64,000 bases of DNA, from positions 1-64,000 of the forward strand of contig WYBM01000038.1 of the NCBI GenBank assembly GCA_011525915.1. The letters are read 5' to 3'. The stretch is from Ardenticatenaceae bacterium (GTDB taxonomy: Bacteria; Chloroflexota; Anaerolineae; Promineifilales; Promineifilaceae). This document shows, one piece after another, positions 1 to 9,084 of this stretch; position 1 is the first letter of the stretch; each line of letters begins with the position of its first letter. Under the pieces are notes generated by a model. The model saw only the letters and a program-made list of their open reading frames with translations, searched no databases and was not told where the DNA came from. A program made the position numbers and the translations under genes.

Positions 1-118
1 CTTAAAGGTATGATAGGTTTGGACGATAGCCATTTTTTCCTCGCTGTTTTGTGGTTTGTTTCTACTCTTCACATTAACAGCTTTAGTGGTTATCGTCATC
101 TTTTTTTAAACTGTCCGG

Positions 119-220
119 TAGCTAGGTCAGTGGTCAGTGATCAGTATTCAGTTGGGCATTCTTCCAGACTGAACACTGGATACTGTTCACTGAACACTGG
201 ACACCGATCACCTGGCAAAA
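119..220. repeat. Intergenic CAGT/ACTG-rich repeat cluster
   Basis: This short stretch is built from variants of GATCAGTRTTCAGT and ACTGAACACTGGA in both orientations. The same family recurs at about 3521-3572, 18311-18386, 33618-33722, 49205-49300, 55603-55650 and 60451-60496, always in or beside intergenic DNA. Bases 1-246 hold no credible gene; a 73-codon reading frame across the stretch has no recognisable domain. The copies look like a dispersed, non-coding repeat family. Function unknown. Confidence 0.6.
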
Positions 221-246
221 GCCCAAAGTGATTGTTGAGCAAACCC

Positions 247-2694
247 CTACGGCCGTAAGATGAGATGGTCAACGGCGTTTTCGATCACGGCCGTTTCCGT
301 CCACCACAGTGGGTGGTACTCACCATTGAGCCACAACGCCATCTCACGGCCGTATAAGGGGTGGCCAGGGTGGCCGCTCTGCCCGGTAGGGATAATTGTG
401 CGGCTGGCATCAAAATCGCTTAAGTCCAGGATCATGCGCATAGAAGGGTGCGCCCTGATCACCGCCGGGTTATCCGGACTCCAGCTTGTGGCGTTGACAA
501 TGCTGCGGCCGCCGTCAGCCGGAAATGGCCCCCGGTTCACCAATGATTCAACAGGAGCAATGCCGCTTTCACCCAACGGCAGGCTGGTAAAGGTCGCCGT
601 ATGCATGCGTCCCCATGTCCAACTGTCTACATCACCAGGCATATTGTCATCCAACCAGTCCAGGGCCTGGGTAAAGGCTTGTAGTAAGATAGCTTCACGG
701 CTTTCTTTTTCCGGCGTGTTTACGTTATCCCACCAGGGAGCGGTGGGGTCCAGCGCAATCTGGTGCAGGAAAATGTTACTGCGAACGTCCTCCACATTGT
801 CCTCCCCAATCTCATCGGCCAGAATGGCCGGGTAAAGCTGCACGTAGAAGCTTTCAAAAATAGCGGCGGCCGCACTATCACGGACTTCCTGCCCATCCCA
901 GGTGCGCAAGACATCAATAGCCGCCTGCACACGCTGGTCTTCTGTTTGCAGATTGGCCAGAAAAGGTACATAGGTTTTGGCCAGCAGTGACATATTGTCG
1001 TTTTGGATGGCGGCTACATCCTCTTGGGTGATCTTGTCGCCGGCGGCGATGTGGGCATCGATCATCTCCACAATCCGCTGCCCCCGGTCACCGTCGGCCC
1101 AATCACGCATGAGGTAATAAGGATACGCCAGGTCTACGATAGCGTGGTTGGCCGTAGAAATGTAGCCTTGCTCCGGGTTAAAGAGCGCCGGCAGGGCCTC
1201 AAAGGGCACCCAGCCCTCCCATTCATGCGTGTCCGTCCAACCGGGTGAGGGCACCAGGCCCAGGCCGCTTTTGCGAATGGGGATCAGGCCGGGCATCTGG
1301 TAGGCAATATTACCTTCGCGGTCAGCGTAGATGACGTTTTGCGAGGGGATGTCCCAATAGCGCAGGGCGTCACGAAACTCCTGATAGTTGCTGGCCTGGT
1401 TGAGCAGCAAGACGGCTTGCAAAATGCGTGACGGCTCTTGCTGCACCCAGCGCACGGCCAGCACGTCATCTACATCATCCAGCACGTCACTGATGATGGG
1501 ACCATGCCGGGTGATGCGCACAGGCAGCACCACGTCATCATCACCATTGACCTTGATCACCTCTTCACGAATTTCCAGATCATACAGCTGGCCCATATAT
1601 TCGGCCCGCTCCCCCTCAAGGCGCTCGATGTAAAGGTCCTGCACATCTGCACCAGTGTTGGTTACACCCCAGGCAATATCATTGTTATGGCCAATGACCA
1701 CACCGGGCACACCGGCAAAAGAGAAGCCAACAGCGTCAAAGCCGGGGGCGTGCAAGCCAACCTCATACCAGATGGCCGGCATCTGAATGCCCAGATGAGG
1801 ATCGTTGGCCAGCAGCGGCAGGCCCGTGTCTGTATGCTGGCCGCTGATCACCCAGTTATTGGAGCCGACGAAGAAGTCACCACCCAAAACTTGCGGCGCC
1901 TGGCCAATGAGGGTGGTGTTGACATTTTGCCACTTGACGGCCGTAGGCCACCCGGCCAGCGCCCCGTTATGCGCCGCTTCACCGACAAGCTGGTCCGTGG
2001 GGGCAATCACCGGGCGAGTGTCGTAGGGATAAGAGGGCAGCAGCGCCGCCACCGCTTCCTCGCCAAACTGGTCGATCATCCGGGCATACGTCAGCTCGCG
2101 GTTAATGTCATTGGCCAGGTCAAAAGACATGACCACTCCCCAGGAAACGGTATTCACCGGCGTCCAGGGTTCAATCTCCCACGGCTCGTTGACCATTTGT
2201 AAGACGGTGTAGTTGAGCGACAGCTCACCAGGCGATTTGTCGGCGATGTAGGCGTTCACCCCGGCTGCATAAGCTTCTAATATAACATAATACGCCGGCT
2301 CATTGTCCTGGTAATACTCCACCGTGGTCTGGGCCATGCGGTTCCACCCCATGGTGCGAATAAATTTGTCATTATCCAGGGTGCTTGCCCCGGCAATTTC
2401 AGAGAGCCGCCCCTGGCCAATGTGCCGCCACCACTCCATTTGCCAGAAGCGATCCTGGGCATGGACGAACCCCTGGGCAAAAAAGAGGTCTTCCATGCTG
2501 TTGGCATAAATGTGAGGGATGCCATAACTATCACGGTAAATGTGAACGTCGTCTTTGATACCGGGCACGGTCATGGCCCCGTCTGTCTGGGGAAACGGCC
2601 GTCGGGTGACCATAGCCAGCACGCCAACCATCAGCAGCAGCAAAACAAAAATACCAGCCAAAAGATAAGCCATCATGCGTAACGCGCGGTTCAT
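247..2694 (-). CDS. Penicillin acylase family N-terminal nucleophile hydrolase
   Basis: This 815-residue protein of the penicillin/AHL acylase family hydrolyses amide bonds (beta-lactam side chains, acyl-homoserine lactones or other N-acyl compounds; the substrate cannot be read here). Residues 8-29 form a hydrophobic segment, so it is a membrane-anchored or exported precursor. An alpha-subunit region (about 45-250) with IYRDSYGIPHI leads to a linker and then GSNNW at 277-281. Ser278 is the expected autocatalytic nucleophile and N-terminus of the beta subunit. The HNNDIAWG motif downstream is also family-typical. Length fits a full proenzyme. The gene is transcribed leftward; its upstream region is shared with the divergent prepilin peptidase and holds a perfect 40-bp palindrome. 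Quorum quenching is possible but not shown. Confidence 0.9.
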   Translation of the reverse strand: MNRALRMMAYLLAGIFVLLLLMVGVLAMVTRRPFPQTDGAMTVPGIKDDVHIYRDSYGIPHIYANSMEDLFFAQGFVHAQDRFWQMEWWRHIGQGRLSEIAGASTLDNDKFIRTMGWNRMAQTTVEYYQDNEPAYYVILEAYAAGVNAYIADKSPGELSLNYTVLQMVNEPWEIEPWTPVNTVSWGVVMSFDLANDINRELTYARMIDQFGEEAVAALLPSYPYDTRPVIAPTDQLVGEAAHNGALAGWPTAVKWQNVNTTLIGQAPQVLGGDFFVGSNNWVISGQHTDTGLPLLANDPHLGIQMPAIWYEVGLHAPGFDAVGFSFAGVPGVVIGHNNDIAWGVTNTGADVQDLYIERLEGERAEYMGQLYDLEIREEVIKVNGDDDVVLPVRITRHGPIISDVLDDVDDVLAVRWVQQEPSRILQAVLLLNQASNYQEFRDALRYWDIPSQNVIYADREGNIAYQMPGLIPIRKSGLGLVPSPGWTDTHEWEGWVPFEALPALFNPEQGYISTANHAIVDLAYPYYLMRDWADGDRGQRIVEMIDAHIAAGDKITQEDVAAIQNDNMSLLAKTYVPFLANLQTEDQRVQAAIDVLRTWDGQEVRDSAAAAIFESFYVQLYPAILADEIGEDNVEDVRSNIFLHQIALDPTAPWWDNVNTPEKESREAILLQAFTQALDWLDDNMPGDVDSWTWGRMHTATFTSLPLGESGIAPVESLVNRGPFPADGGRSIVNATSWSPDNPAVIRAHPSMRMILDLSDFDASRTIIPTGQSGHPGHPLYGREMALWLNGEYHPLWWTETAVIENAVDHLILRP

Positions 2695-2721
2695 ACCCTT
2701 CTCCTTCTTTTACACTCATCG

Positions 2722-2761
2722 ATTATCGGTGATCAGGCATCGATGCCTGATCACCGATAAT
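2722..2761. repeat. Perfect 40-bp palindrome between divergent genes
   Basis: The two 20-bp arms (2722-2741 and 2742-2761) are exact reverse complements with no spacer. It lies between the divergently transcribed acylase (start 2694) and prepilin peptidase (start 2810). It contains the GATCAG/CTGATC core seen in the dispersed repeats of this window. It could be a cruciform, a bidirectional hairpin or an operator. I see nothing that decides between these. Confidence 0.85.
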
Positions 2762-2809
2762 GATACCCGCTTTTGGAACCGGCTAAAAATATGGCGTATA
2801 ATCCGGACC

Positions 2810-3505
2810 ATGTCCATTTCTGTTCTTCATGTCATCTGGTTGTTGGTAGGTGTGTTGGCCGGCATTGTGGTGAATGCGCTGGCCGATTATTTGCCTTCGT
2901 CAAGCGCGCCGTTGTGGCCACAATGGCGCATGTGGCGGTGGGGCAAGCGCCAACGGCCGTTACTGGTGCTGGTGGGCACGGCCGTGTTGTTCTTTTTCCT
3001 CCCCTTCTGGCTGGCCGAACCGGCCAACCTTGTTTTTAACAGCCTTTACATCACTATCCTCATCTTAATCATCGTCACCGACCTGGAGCATAAGCTGATC
3101 TTTAATGTGGTGATTTATCCGGCCACCATTCTGGCCCTGATAGGCAGCTTCTTTGTGACACCAGATGAAAACAGCCTGGGCCTGGCCGCGCTGGGGGCAG
3201 TGGTAGGGTTGTTAATATTTGGCGGCCTCTACTTCCTGGCAAACCTGATATACGGCCATGATCGCGTTCCGTTAGGGTTGGGTGATGTAAAGCTGGCCAT
3301 GCTGTTGGGGGCTATGCTGGGCTTTCACCGCATTTTCTTTTGTCTGTTTTGGGGCATCATCCTGGGTGGGGTGATCACACTGCTGCTCTTGCTTTCACGG
3401 CGGGTCAACCGGGGCACAGCGCTGCCCTACGGCCAATATCTGGCCCTCTCTGGGATCGCCTTTCTTATCCGGGGCGCTGACTACGCGCAGAACTTCCTCA
3501 GCTAA
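2810..3505 (+). CDS. Prepilin peptidase (A24 aspartic protease), minimal form
   Basis: A24-family membrane aspartic peptidases cut the leader of type IV pilin-like precursors. The 231-residue protein has about six hydrophobic segments. The two aspartate motifs are visible: DLEHKLI after the third hydrophobic stretch, and GLGDVKLAMLLGAMLG, the canonical GxGD signature. The N-terminal cytoplasmic zinc domain with CxxC pairs, which carries the N-methyltransferase of full-length PilD, is absent. This should therefore be a peptidase-only form. I chose the ATG at 2810 because family similarity begins there; the frame stays open back to 2675 through unrelated residues. No pilin or secretion genes adjoin it. 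Confidence 0.85.
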   Translation: MSISVLHVIWLLVGVLAGIVVNALADYLPSSSAPLWPQWRMWRWGKRQRPLLVLVGTAVLFFFLPFWLAEPANLVFNSLYITILILIIVTDLEHKLIFNVVIYPATILALIGSFFVTPDENSLGLAALGAVVGLLIFGGLYFLANLIYGHDRVPLGLGDVKLAMLLGAMLGFHRIFFCLFWGIILGGVITLLLLLSRRVNRGTALPYGQYLALSGIAFLIRGADYAQNFLS

Positions 3506-3520
3506 GGGCGCACCCATCTA

Positions 3521-3572
3521 AGTGTTCAGCGCGGGCCTACTGAACACTGACCACTGATAACTGAAAACTGAC
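3521..3572. repeat. Intergenic repeat with hairpin
   Basis: AGTGTTCAG (3521-3529) is the exact reverse complement of CTGAACACT (3540-3548). ACTGACCACTGATAACTG-type units follow. It belongs to the dispersed CAGT/ACTG family and sits between the prepilin peptidase and the aldolase-like gene. No T-run follows, so it is not an obvious intrinsic terminator. Confidence 0.6.
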
Positions 3573-3586
3573 CCTAGGAGTACTGA

Positions 3587-4261
3587 ATGACACAACCCTT
3601 ACCCATCCATCTAAAAACGGCCGGCCTCATCGCCTCATTACCCGGCGATTTGCCGCTGCAAAACGTTATAGGCGTGGCCGATGCCCTGTTGGCATCACCA
3701 GTGCTGACCGTGGAAGTGGCGTTGGCTGGCAACGACACGGCCGTTATCCATGACCTCTGCCAGCGCGCCGGGCGTAAGATGGTGGTGGGTGCACAGGTAG
3801 AGACCCAAGCAGAAGCAGCGGCCGCGCTGGCCGCCGGGGCGCACTTTGTGACCACCCTCACCTGGAACACGGCCGTGTGGGAAACCTGCCGCCAGCAGCA
3901 AACAGCGTATTTACCGGGCATCATCTCCCTGATGGCCGCCGAAGAGGCCCAAAAACGCGGCTGTACGTTGATCCGGCTGCGCACCGGTGGCCCTGACGGC
4001 CCTGCCTATGTCACTGCCGTCAGGCAGGCCCAGCCACAACTGGGCCTGGTGGTAGATGCTCCCGTAAACGAAAAAACCATTGGCGCCTACAGCCGGGCCG
4101 GGGCCACGGCCGTTTTTGTAGGCCAGGCCATCTTTACGCACCCCACGCAGCCTATGGCCGACATCATCACCCGTGCCCGTCGGCTGCAAAAAGCATGGGA
4201 CCATCATGCGGCTGGCGGCGCCCGGTTCCGCCAGAATGGGACAACCCCTTATGAACATTGA
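3587..4261 (+). CDS. KDPG/KHG-aldolase-fold protein lacking the Schiff-base lysine
   Basis: The 224-residue protein aligns along its length with class I KDPG/KHG aldolases: VEVALAG near residue 42 for the family's LEVTLRT, VGAQVETQAEAAAALAAGA for the VGAGTV stretch, YLPGI at 108-112 for IPGI. The lysine of the family's FKFFPA motif falls at Arg130 (LIRLRTGG), and the phosphate-binding TGG segment reads DAPVN. Glu43 is kept; the neighbouring arginine is lost. Classical Schiff-base aldolase activity is therefore doubtful. It may be a non-catalytic or repurposed TIM barrel. It overlaps the next gene by 11 bp, so the two are probably translationally coupled and share a pathway. The start follows an AGGAG-like site. 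Confidence 0.65.
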   Translation: MTQPLPIHLKTAGLIASLPGDLPLQNVIGVADALLASPVLTVEVALAGNDTAVIHDLCQRAGRKMVVGAQVETQAEAAAALAAGAHFVTTLTWNTAVWETCRQQQTAYLPGIISLMAAEEAQKRGCTLIRLRTGGPDGPAYVTAVRQAQPQLGLVVDAPVNEKTIGAYSRAGATAVFVGQAIFTHPTQPMADIITRARRLQKAWDHHAAGGARFRQNGTTPYEH

Positions 4262-5375
4262 ACAAATTGACCTTTATGCCATCAGCCAGCGCCTGGTAAC
4301 ACCCTTCAAAACCAGCTTTGGCACTCAGCAAGAACGCAGCTGCCTCATTGTGGCCCTGCACAGTGAAGGGCTGACCGGCTGGGGGGAATGTGTGGCCACC
4401 AACGACCCCGGTTACAGTTATGAAACGGCCGTGACCGCCTGGCACATCCTTTCTGACTTCCTCATCCCCGCCATGATGGGAAAGGATTTACAAGAGCCGA
4501 CACAACTACGTGACTGGCTGCGGCACGTGCGCGGCCATCCACTGGCCAAGGCTGCGCTGGACCAGGCCGCCTGGGACATTACCGCCCAGCGAGACGGTCT
4601 TTCTTTGGCCCATAAACTGGCCGCACCCTACCCCGAAGGGCCCAAAGCACGGGTAGAGGTGGGGGTGAGCATTGGCATACAACCCACCATCCAGGAAACG
4701 ATGACGGTGATCACGCAGCATTTAGAAGAAGGGTACGGCCGTATTAAGCTTAAGATCAAACCCGGCCATGACCTGGCCCTGGCCCGGCTGGCCCGCCAGA
4801 CATTCCCGGACGCACGCATCATGTTAGATGCCAACTCCGCTTATACCCTCAACGACACCCCGCTTTTCCAGGCGATGGATGATTTGCAGTTACTCATGAT
4901 CGAGCAGCCGCTGGCCTATGAAGATATCTACCAGCACAGCAAACTGCGGCCACACATTCACACGCCGCTGTGCCTGGATGAATCCATCCACTCTGCCGCC
5001 GACACACAGTTGGCCATCGATATCCGTGCCTGTGACATCATCAACATCAAGCCTTCGCGAGTGGGCGGCTGGACAGAAGCACGCGAGATTCATGACCTAT
5101 GCCAGGCGGCGGGCATTCGCACCTGGGTAGGCGGCATGTTAGAGACGGGCATAGGCCGCGCCGCGCAGTTGGCCCTGGCCGCCTTACCGGGCATCACCCT
5201 ACCAGGTGACATTTCGGCCACGGCGCGTTATTATGCCCAGGACATTGCCACCCACTTTTTCCTGAACCCGGCAGACAGTACCATCGACGTCCCCACGGGC
5301 CCAGGGCTGGGCATTGTGGTAGACAAGAAGCGGCTGACGGCCGTGAGCCAACAAAAAGCTACGTTTACCCCCTAA
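4251..5375 (+). CDS. Enolase-superfamily enzyme, MenC/N-acylamino acid racemase type
   Basis: The family comprises o-succinylbenzoate synthases (menaquinone pathway) and closely related N-succinylamino-acid racemases. The 374-residue protein keeps every expected active-site element: the KxK catalytic lysines at 166 and 168 (IKLKIKPG), metal ligands Asp193 (MLDANSAY), Glu218 (MIEQP) and Asp243 (LDES), and the opposite-face lysine 267 (INIKPSRVGG). GGMLETGIGRAA and LPGDISA are typical of the MenC/NAAAR branch. The frame is open further upstream, but the ATG at 4251 begins the family-like N-terminus and overlaps the preceding gene, suggesting coupling. No other men genes are nearby, so OSBS and racemase roles cannot be separated. 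Confidence 0.85.
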   Translation: MNIEQIDLYAISQRLVTPFKTSFGTQQERSCLIVALHSEGLTGWGECVATNDPGYSYETAVTAWHILSDFLIPAMMGKDLQEPTQLRDWLRHVRGHPLAKAALDQAAWDITAQRDGLSLAHKLAAPYPEGPKARVEVGVSIGIQPTIQETMTVITQHLEEGYGRIKLKIKPGHDLALARLARQTFPDARIMLDANSAYTLNDTPLFQAMDDLQLLMIEQPLAYEDIYQHSKLRPHIHTPLCLDESIHSAADTQLAIDIRACDIINIKPSRVGGWTEAREIHDLCQAAGIRTWVGGMLETGIGRAAQLALAALPGITLPGDISATARYYAQDIATHFFLNPADSTIDVPTGPGLGIVVDKKRLTAVSQQKATFTP

Positions 5376-5412
5376 ACATTCAACTTGACCTGCCTGTTAT
5401 ACTGGTCGTGAT

Positions 5413-5571
5413 ATGGGCATATCTAATGACGTTGCCAGGCCGGTTACCATTGATGCCAAACCTTACCCTATCGTTGAAATCTCACTAGAAGTGGGCTGGC
5501 TGCTGCTGGCGATCACAGCGGCTACTGGGTACCATTGGCCAGCCATGTCGTCTATTTACCAACTGTGTTGA
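5413..5571 (+). CDS. Possible 52-residue small protein
   Basis: Within the 309-bp gap before proC an ATG-initiated frame of 52 codons encodes a peptide with one hydrophobic stretch (VGWLLLAITAATG). I recognise no family, and the start has no strong ribosome-binding site. It may be chance. Nothing else is evident in the gap. Confidence 0.15.
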   Translation: MGISNDVARPVTIDAKPYPIVEISLEVGWLLLAITAATGYHWPAMSSIYQLC

Positions 5572-5684
5572 GATAACACGATGAGCCTGGCCAGTTGCCC
5601 GGCTGATAATGTTAGGTGACAATGGAATGGGTCAACGGCCAACGGCCGTGGTGGCCACATTTTTAACAGAATCGAGGGAATTCC

Positions 5685-6524
5685 ATGTTTCAAGACAAAA
5701 CCATCGCCTTTATTGGCAGCGGCATTATGGGCGAAGCCATGATTCGTGGCCTGCTGGCGCAAAACAGCGTCGCCGCTGATCAAATTATTGCCTCTGATCC
5801 CTGGCCGCCGCGCCTGGAAGAGATCAAGGGCAAATATGGCATTCGTGTCACCAAAGACAACCGGGAAGCGGCCGAAGCCGGCCAGATCATTGTGCTTTCG
5901 ATCAAGCCGCAATCGGTGCCGCTGGTGCTGCCGGAAATTCGTGGCCACCTGCGCAGTCGTGATTTGCTGCTCTCTATTATTGCCGGTATGCCCATCGGCA
6001 AGCTGGCCGACAGCTCGGCCCACGCCGCCGTAGTACGCTCTATGCCCAACACCCCGGCCCAGATCGGCCAGGGCATCACCGTCTGGACGGCCACCCGCGA
6101 AGTGACCGAGGAGCAAAAAGGGCAGGCGCGGGAAATCTTGGGCTCGCTGGGCAAAGAAATTTTTGTAGAGGAAGAGGATTACCTGGATATGGCCACCGCC
6201 CTCAGCGGCTCTGGCCCTGGGTACGTTTTTCTGTTCATGGAAGCCCTCATTGACGCTGGTGTACACATGGGCTTTTCACGGCGGGTGGCCGAACAACTGG
6301 TCTTTCAGACGATCCTGGGCTCCGTAGAATACGCGGCGCAGTCAGGCAAACACGTAGCGGAGCTGCGCAACCAGGTAACGTCCCCCGGCGGCACCACCGC
6401 CGCCGCCCTCTACCACATGGAAAAAGGCGGCCTGCGCACCGTCATCAGCCGCGGCATCTGGGCCGCCTACCAGCGCTCTATGGCACTGGGCAAAGGCAAG
6501 CCTGACAAAGGGCCAGAGTTATAG
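5685..6524 (+). CDS. proC: Pyrroline-5-carboxylate reductase
   Basis: ProC reduces 1-pyrroline-5-carboxylate to L-proline with NAD(P)H, the last step of proline synthesis, in the cytosol. The 279-residue protein starts with a Rossmann nucleotide site, IAFIGSGIMGEAM (about residues 7-19). The family C-terminal dimerisation domain has ALSGSGPGYVFLF (about 170-182) and VTSPGGTTAAAL, which matches the ProC signature. Length is normal. A GAGGGA ribosome-binding site lies 8 bp upstream of the ATG at 5685. It appears to be a single-gene unit, with the enolase-superfamily gene more than 300 bp upstream. Confidence 0.95.
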   Translation: MFQDKTIAFIGSGIMGEAMIRGLLAQNSVAADQIIASDPWPPRLEEIKGKYGIRVTKDNREAAEAGQIIVLSIKPQSVPLVLPEIRGHLRSRDLLLSIIAGMPIGKLADSSAHAAVVRSMPNTPAQIGQGITVWTATREVTEEQKGQAREILGSLGKEIFVEEEDYLDMATALSGSGPGYVFLFMEALIDAGVHMGFSRRVAEQLVFQTILGSVEYAAQSGKHVAELRNQVTSPGGTTAAALYHMEKGGLRTVISRGIWAAYQRSMALGKGKPDKGPEL

Positions 6525-6614
6525 ATCACCCATTCGCGGTTTAATCCATAAAACCTATGCCTATGTTATAATGAAAGCCGATTGATCAATACATTGATCA
6601 AAACGGAGGCAAGC

Positions 6615-6923
6615 ATGGGCAAGGTAATGAGTGCGACCGATGTACGCGTGCATTTTGGCGAAGTCATGCGCCATGTCGTTGAACGGAACGAACCAGTGGT
6701 TGTGGAAAAATCGGGCACCCCTCAGGTTGTGGTGATCTCATTTGCCGATTTTGAACGGTGGCAACAAGCATCTCAATTGGCCGATTTCGAATCCACACTG
6801 GCCCAAATTTTAGCCTTTGGCAATAGCATCTATAACAGGAATGAAGGCCACGCTTTGCCTGCGCCAGAAGAGATGATCCGGCAAACACGTAGGGGTTCAG
6901 TTTGCATTCCGGTTGGGCATTAA
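6615..6923 (+). CDS. Phd/YefM-family antitoxin
   Basis: The protein (102 residues) opens with MSATDVRVHFGEVMRHVVERNEPVVVEKSG-like sequence, the Phd/YefM DNA-binding fold, with the typical VVVISFADFERW segment at about 38-49. These proteins repress their own operon and neutralise a partner toxin through the C-terminus. The ATG at 6615 has a GGAGGC site just upstream; an in-frame TTG at 6582 is less likely. Its normal partner would be a VapC-type PIN nuclease, but only the 3' part of such a gene follows. The last residues (from about 92) probably read through the deletion junction. Confidence 0.8.
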   Translation: MGKVMSATDVRVHFGEVMRHVVERNEPVVVEKSGTPQVVVISFADFERWQQASQLADFESTLAQILAFGNSIYNRNEGHALPAPEEMIRQTRRGSVCIPVGH

Positions 6924-7113
6924 AGCGCATAGCGATGTGCATTTGCATCGCCAGGCGGTAATCATAGGGCAGCAGTGGCAATTACCGGCGGCTTATGATG
7001 CCCATTACCTGGCGTTGGCGGAACAGTTTGGCGGCCACATGTTTACCACAGATGAGCGTTTGTATCAGGCCGTGAGCCCTGCTTTAGCGTGGGTGCATCT
7101 GTGGCAGCCATAA
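6877..7113 (+). pseudogene. Truncated VapC-type PIN-domain toxin (C-terminal remnant)
   Basis: This frame, closed upstream by a stop at 6874, encodes only the C-terminal third of a PIN nuclease. LPAAYDAHYLALAEQFGG followed by FTTDERL is the characteristic fourth-acid region of VapC. The N-terminal part with the first catalytic Asp (usually a 'DASV' start) and the central acidic residues is absent. An internal deletion probably fused the antitoxin end to the toxin tail. The remnant should have no nuclease activity. Confidence 0.75.
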
Positions 7114-7154
7114 CACGGCCGTTCGCCTATGCACTTCGGTTGGTACCCAACCGG

Positions 7155-8171
7155 TTACCCATCGTGCCGCGCCTTGATGATTTCGGCCATCACGGAAAGG
7201 GCAATTTCTTCCGGGGTGACAGCGCCAATAGCCAGGCCAATGGGGGCGTGGAGGCGAGCGATTTTATCTGGGCCGATGCCTCTATCTTGCAGACGGGCCA
7301 CCCGTTTGGCATGAGTTTTGTGGCTGCCCAACGCACCCACGTAAAAAACAGGGCTTTCCAGGATGATCTCCAGAGCGGGGTCATCAATTTTGGGGTCATG
7401 GGTAAGCAGGGCCACGGCCGTTTCCGGCGTCAGCGCAACGTCAGCAAAGGCCTTTTGGGGCCAGGCCTGCACCAGCGTGTCAACGTGGGGGAAGCGTTCC
7501 TGGCTGCCAAAAGCACGGCGGGGGTCTACCACTATGGTCTGAAAGCCCAACACTTTAGCATACTGCGTCAGGGCAATGGCGATGTGTACGCCACCCACCA
7601 TCACCAGGGTCGGTGACGGCCGTACCACATCTATAAATACCTCCACCTCATCCGTCAACTGCACCCGCTGCGGCGAGTGCAGTTTTTTTTCAGCAGCAAC
7701 CGCCAGCACATCCAGGTCTGCCCCGAGTGTGCCTACGGTACGGCCGTCGCGGGCCAGCGTCAACTTTTGCCCCACCGTGCCCGCTGGTCCCCGAATGATG
7801 GTGATAGACGCCCCTGCCTTGTCATGGGTGACAAGATCGTCCATGAGCGTATAGGCGTCCACATCCAGGGTTTCCACAAAGATTTCAATAGTGCCACCAC
7901 AGGCCAGCCCCACATCCCAGGCGGTCTCGTCGGCCACCCCAAAGTGCAGCAGTTTGGGACGGCCGTTGGCCAACGCGGCGGCTGCTTCTTCAAAGACGGC
8001 CCCTTCCACACAGCCACCAGAAACAGACCCAGCCATACGGCCGTCTGGCGTCACCGCCATTTTGGCCCCCGCCTTACGCGGCGCCGACCCCCAGGTTTGC
8101 ACCACCGTCGCCAGAGCGATGGGGCTGTTTTCCGCATGCCATTGATTGATGTCAGATAACACCTCTTTCAT
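7155..8171 (-). CDS. XdhC/CoxI-family molybdenum-cofactor maturation protein
   Basis: XdhC/CoxF-type proteins bind and sulfurate molybdenum cofactor and deliver it to xanthine dehydrogenase or aerobic CO dehydrogenase. The 338-residue protein has the N-terminal XdhC_CoxI domain (APRKAGAKMAV and GSVSGGCVEGAVFEEA, with the conserved Cys) and a C-terminal Rossmann domain with MVGGVHIAIAL (about 205-215) and VDPRRAFG. I chose the ATG at 8171, preceded on the coding strand by AAGGAAA. The frame runs further upstream, through an inverted repeat. It is the last gene of a reverse-strand run with nth, a CoxE-like and a MoxR/CoxD-like gene, which supports a molybdo-hydroxylase role. Confidence 0.85.
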   Translation of the reverse strand: MKEVLSDINQWHAENSPIALATVVQTWGSAPRKAGAKMAVTPDGRMAGSVSGGCVEGAVFEEAAAALANGRPKLLHFGVADETAWDVGLACGGTIEIFVETLDVDAYTLMDDLVTHDKAGASITIIRGPAGTVGQKLTLARDGRTVGTLGADLDVLAVAAEKKLHSPQRVQLTDEVEVFIDVVRPSPTLVMVGGVHIAIALTQYAKVLGFQTIVVDPRRAFGSQERFPHVDTLVQAWPQKAFADVALTPETAVALLTHDPKIDDPALEIILESPVFYVGALGSHKTHAKRVARLQDRGIGPDKIARLHAPIGLAIGAVTPEEIALSVMAEIIKARHDG

Positions 8172-8191
8172 GGTTTTTCCTTCGAAACTAA

Positions 8192-8243
8192 CCTCCCGGA
8201 GGCTTCTACGGCAAAGGTCATCTGGAATGAACCCTCCGGGAGG
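8192..8243. repeat. Inverted repeat upstream of xdhC
   Basis: CCTCCCGGAGG (8192-8202) and CCTCCGGGAGG (8233-8243) are exact reverse complements, 11-bp arms separated by 30 bp. It lies between nth and xdhC, in the leader of xdhC. No T-run follows on either strand. A leader hairpin or a small repeat element are both possible. Confidence 0.6.
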
Positions 8244-8334
8244 GCGGCTTTCATTCATGGTGTTGAGCTTAAGCTCATGTCGTCTCCTCTGCCTTATTTT
8301 AAGATCACTTCACCGTGATAAGCATCTTCAAATT

Positions 8335-9000
8335 TCATCGGTAAGATCTGACGCCCACACGCGCACACATATCAAAGATAGGGCAGGTGGTGCAGCGTGG
8401 GGTTTTGCCCTGGCAAATGTGTTTGCCAAAAGGAACCAACAACCGGTTGATCGCCACCCAATACGTCTGCGGTAGTTTTTGTTCCAGGGCAGCCATCGTT
8501 TTTTCTGGTGTGCTGGCCTGCACGTAGCCCCAACGGTTGGTAACACGATGGACATGGATGTCTACACTAATCAATGGCTCGCCGCAGGCAATGCCCAGGG
8601 CCAGGTTAGCACATTTGGGACCCACGCCATGAAAGGCCAACATCACTTCCCGGTCACAGGGTAAGGTCCCACCGTATACGTCTGTTACCTGCTGGGCAAT
8701 GACCTGGATCTGCCCGGCTTTGGCCTCGGCGAAGGTACTGTCGGCGATAAGTGCAGCGATTTCGGCCGTCGTCAGGGCGGCCATCTCCCTGGCGGTGCGT
8801 GCCCGGGCAAACAGCTTATGGGCCACCGGTATGCTCACTTCATCGTAGGTGCGAATAGAGAGGATGCAGGCGATCAGCTGCTCAAAGGCAGAACTGTACC
8901 CTTCAGCGGCCAGTTGGAACATGGCGGCGGGCGGATACGGCCGTACCGCTTCCTCTATTCTGGCCATCACCACATCCATATCAAATGTTTGAGATGTCAT
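8335..9000 (-). CDS. nth: Endonuclease III-type DNA glycosylase/AP lyase
   Basis: Endonuclease III removes oxidised pyrimidines and nicks abasic sites in base-excision repair. The 221-residue protein has the helix-hairpin-helix-GPD fold: FHGVGPKCANLALG with catalytic Lys129, and SVDIHVHRV with catalytic Asp147. The [4Fe-4S] loop is intact: Cys196, 203, 206 and 212 in C-x6-C-x2-C-x5-C spacing. The usual LSAQT segment reads LSIRT, a minor divergence, so a closely related glycosylase subfamily is possible. It lies between xdhC and the coxE-like gene on the same strand. Confidence 0.9.
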   Translation of the reverse strand: MTSQTFDMDVVMARIEEAVRPYPPAAMFQLAAEGYSSAFEQLIACILSIRTYDEVSIPVAHKLFARARTAREMAALTTAEIAALIADSTFAEAKAGQIQVIAQQVTDVYGGTLPCDREVMLAFHGVGPKCANLALGIACGEPLISVDIHVHRVTNRWGYVQASTPEKTMAALEQKLPQTYWVAINRLLVPFGKHICQGKTPRCTTCPIFDMCARVGVRSYR

Positions 9001-9084
9001 ATCAGTTGAATGACCGCATACAAGTTTTTAAGCCAACTCACATTCAGTCCACCACCTGCGGAGCAGCCGTATACCATAGAACTT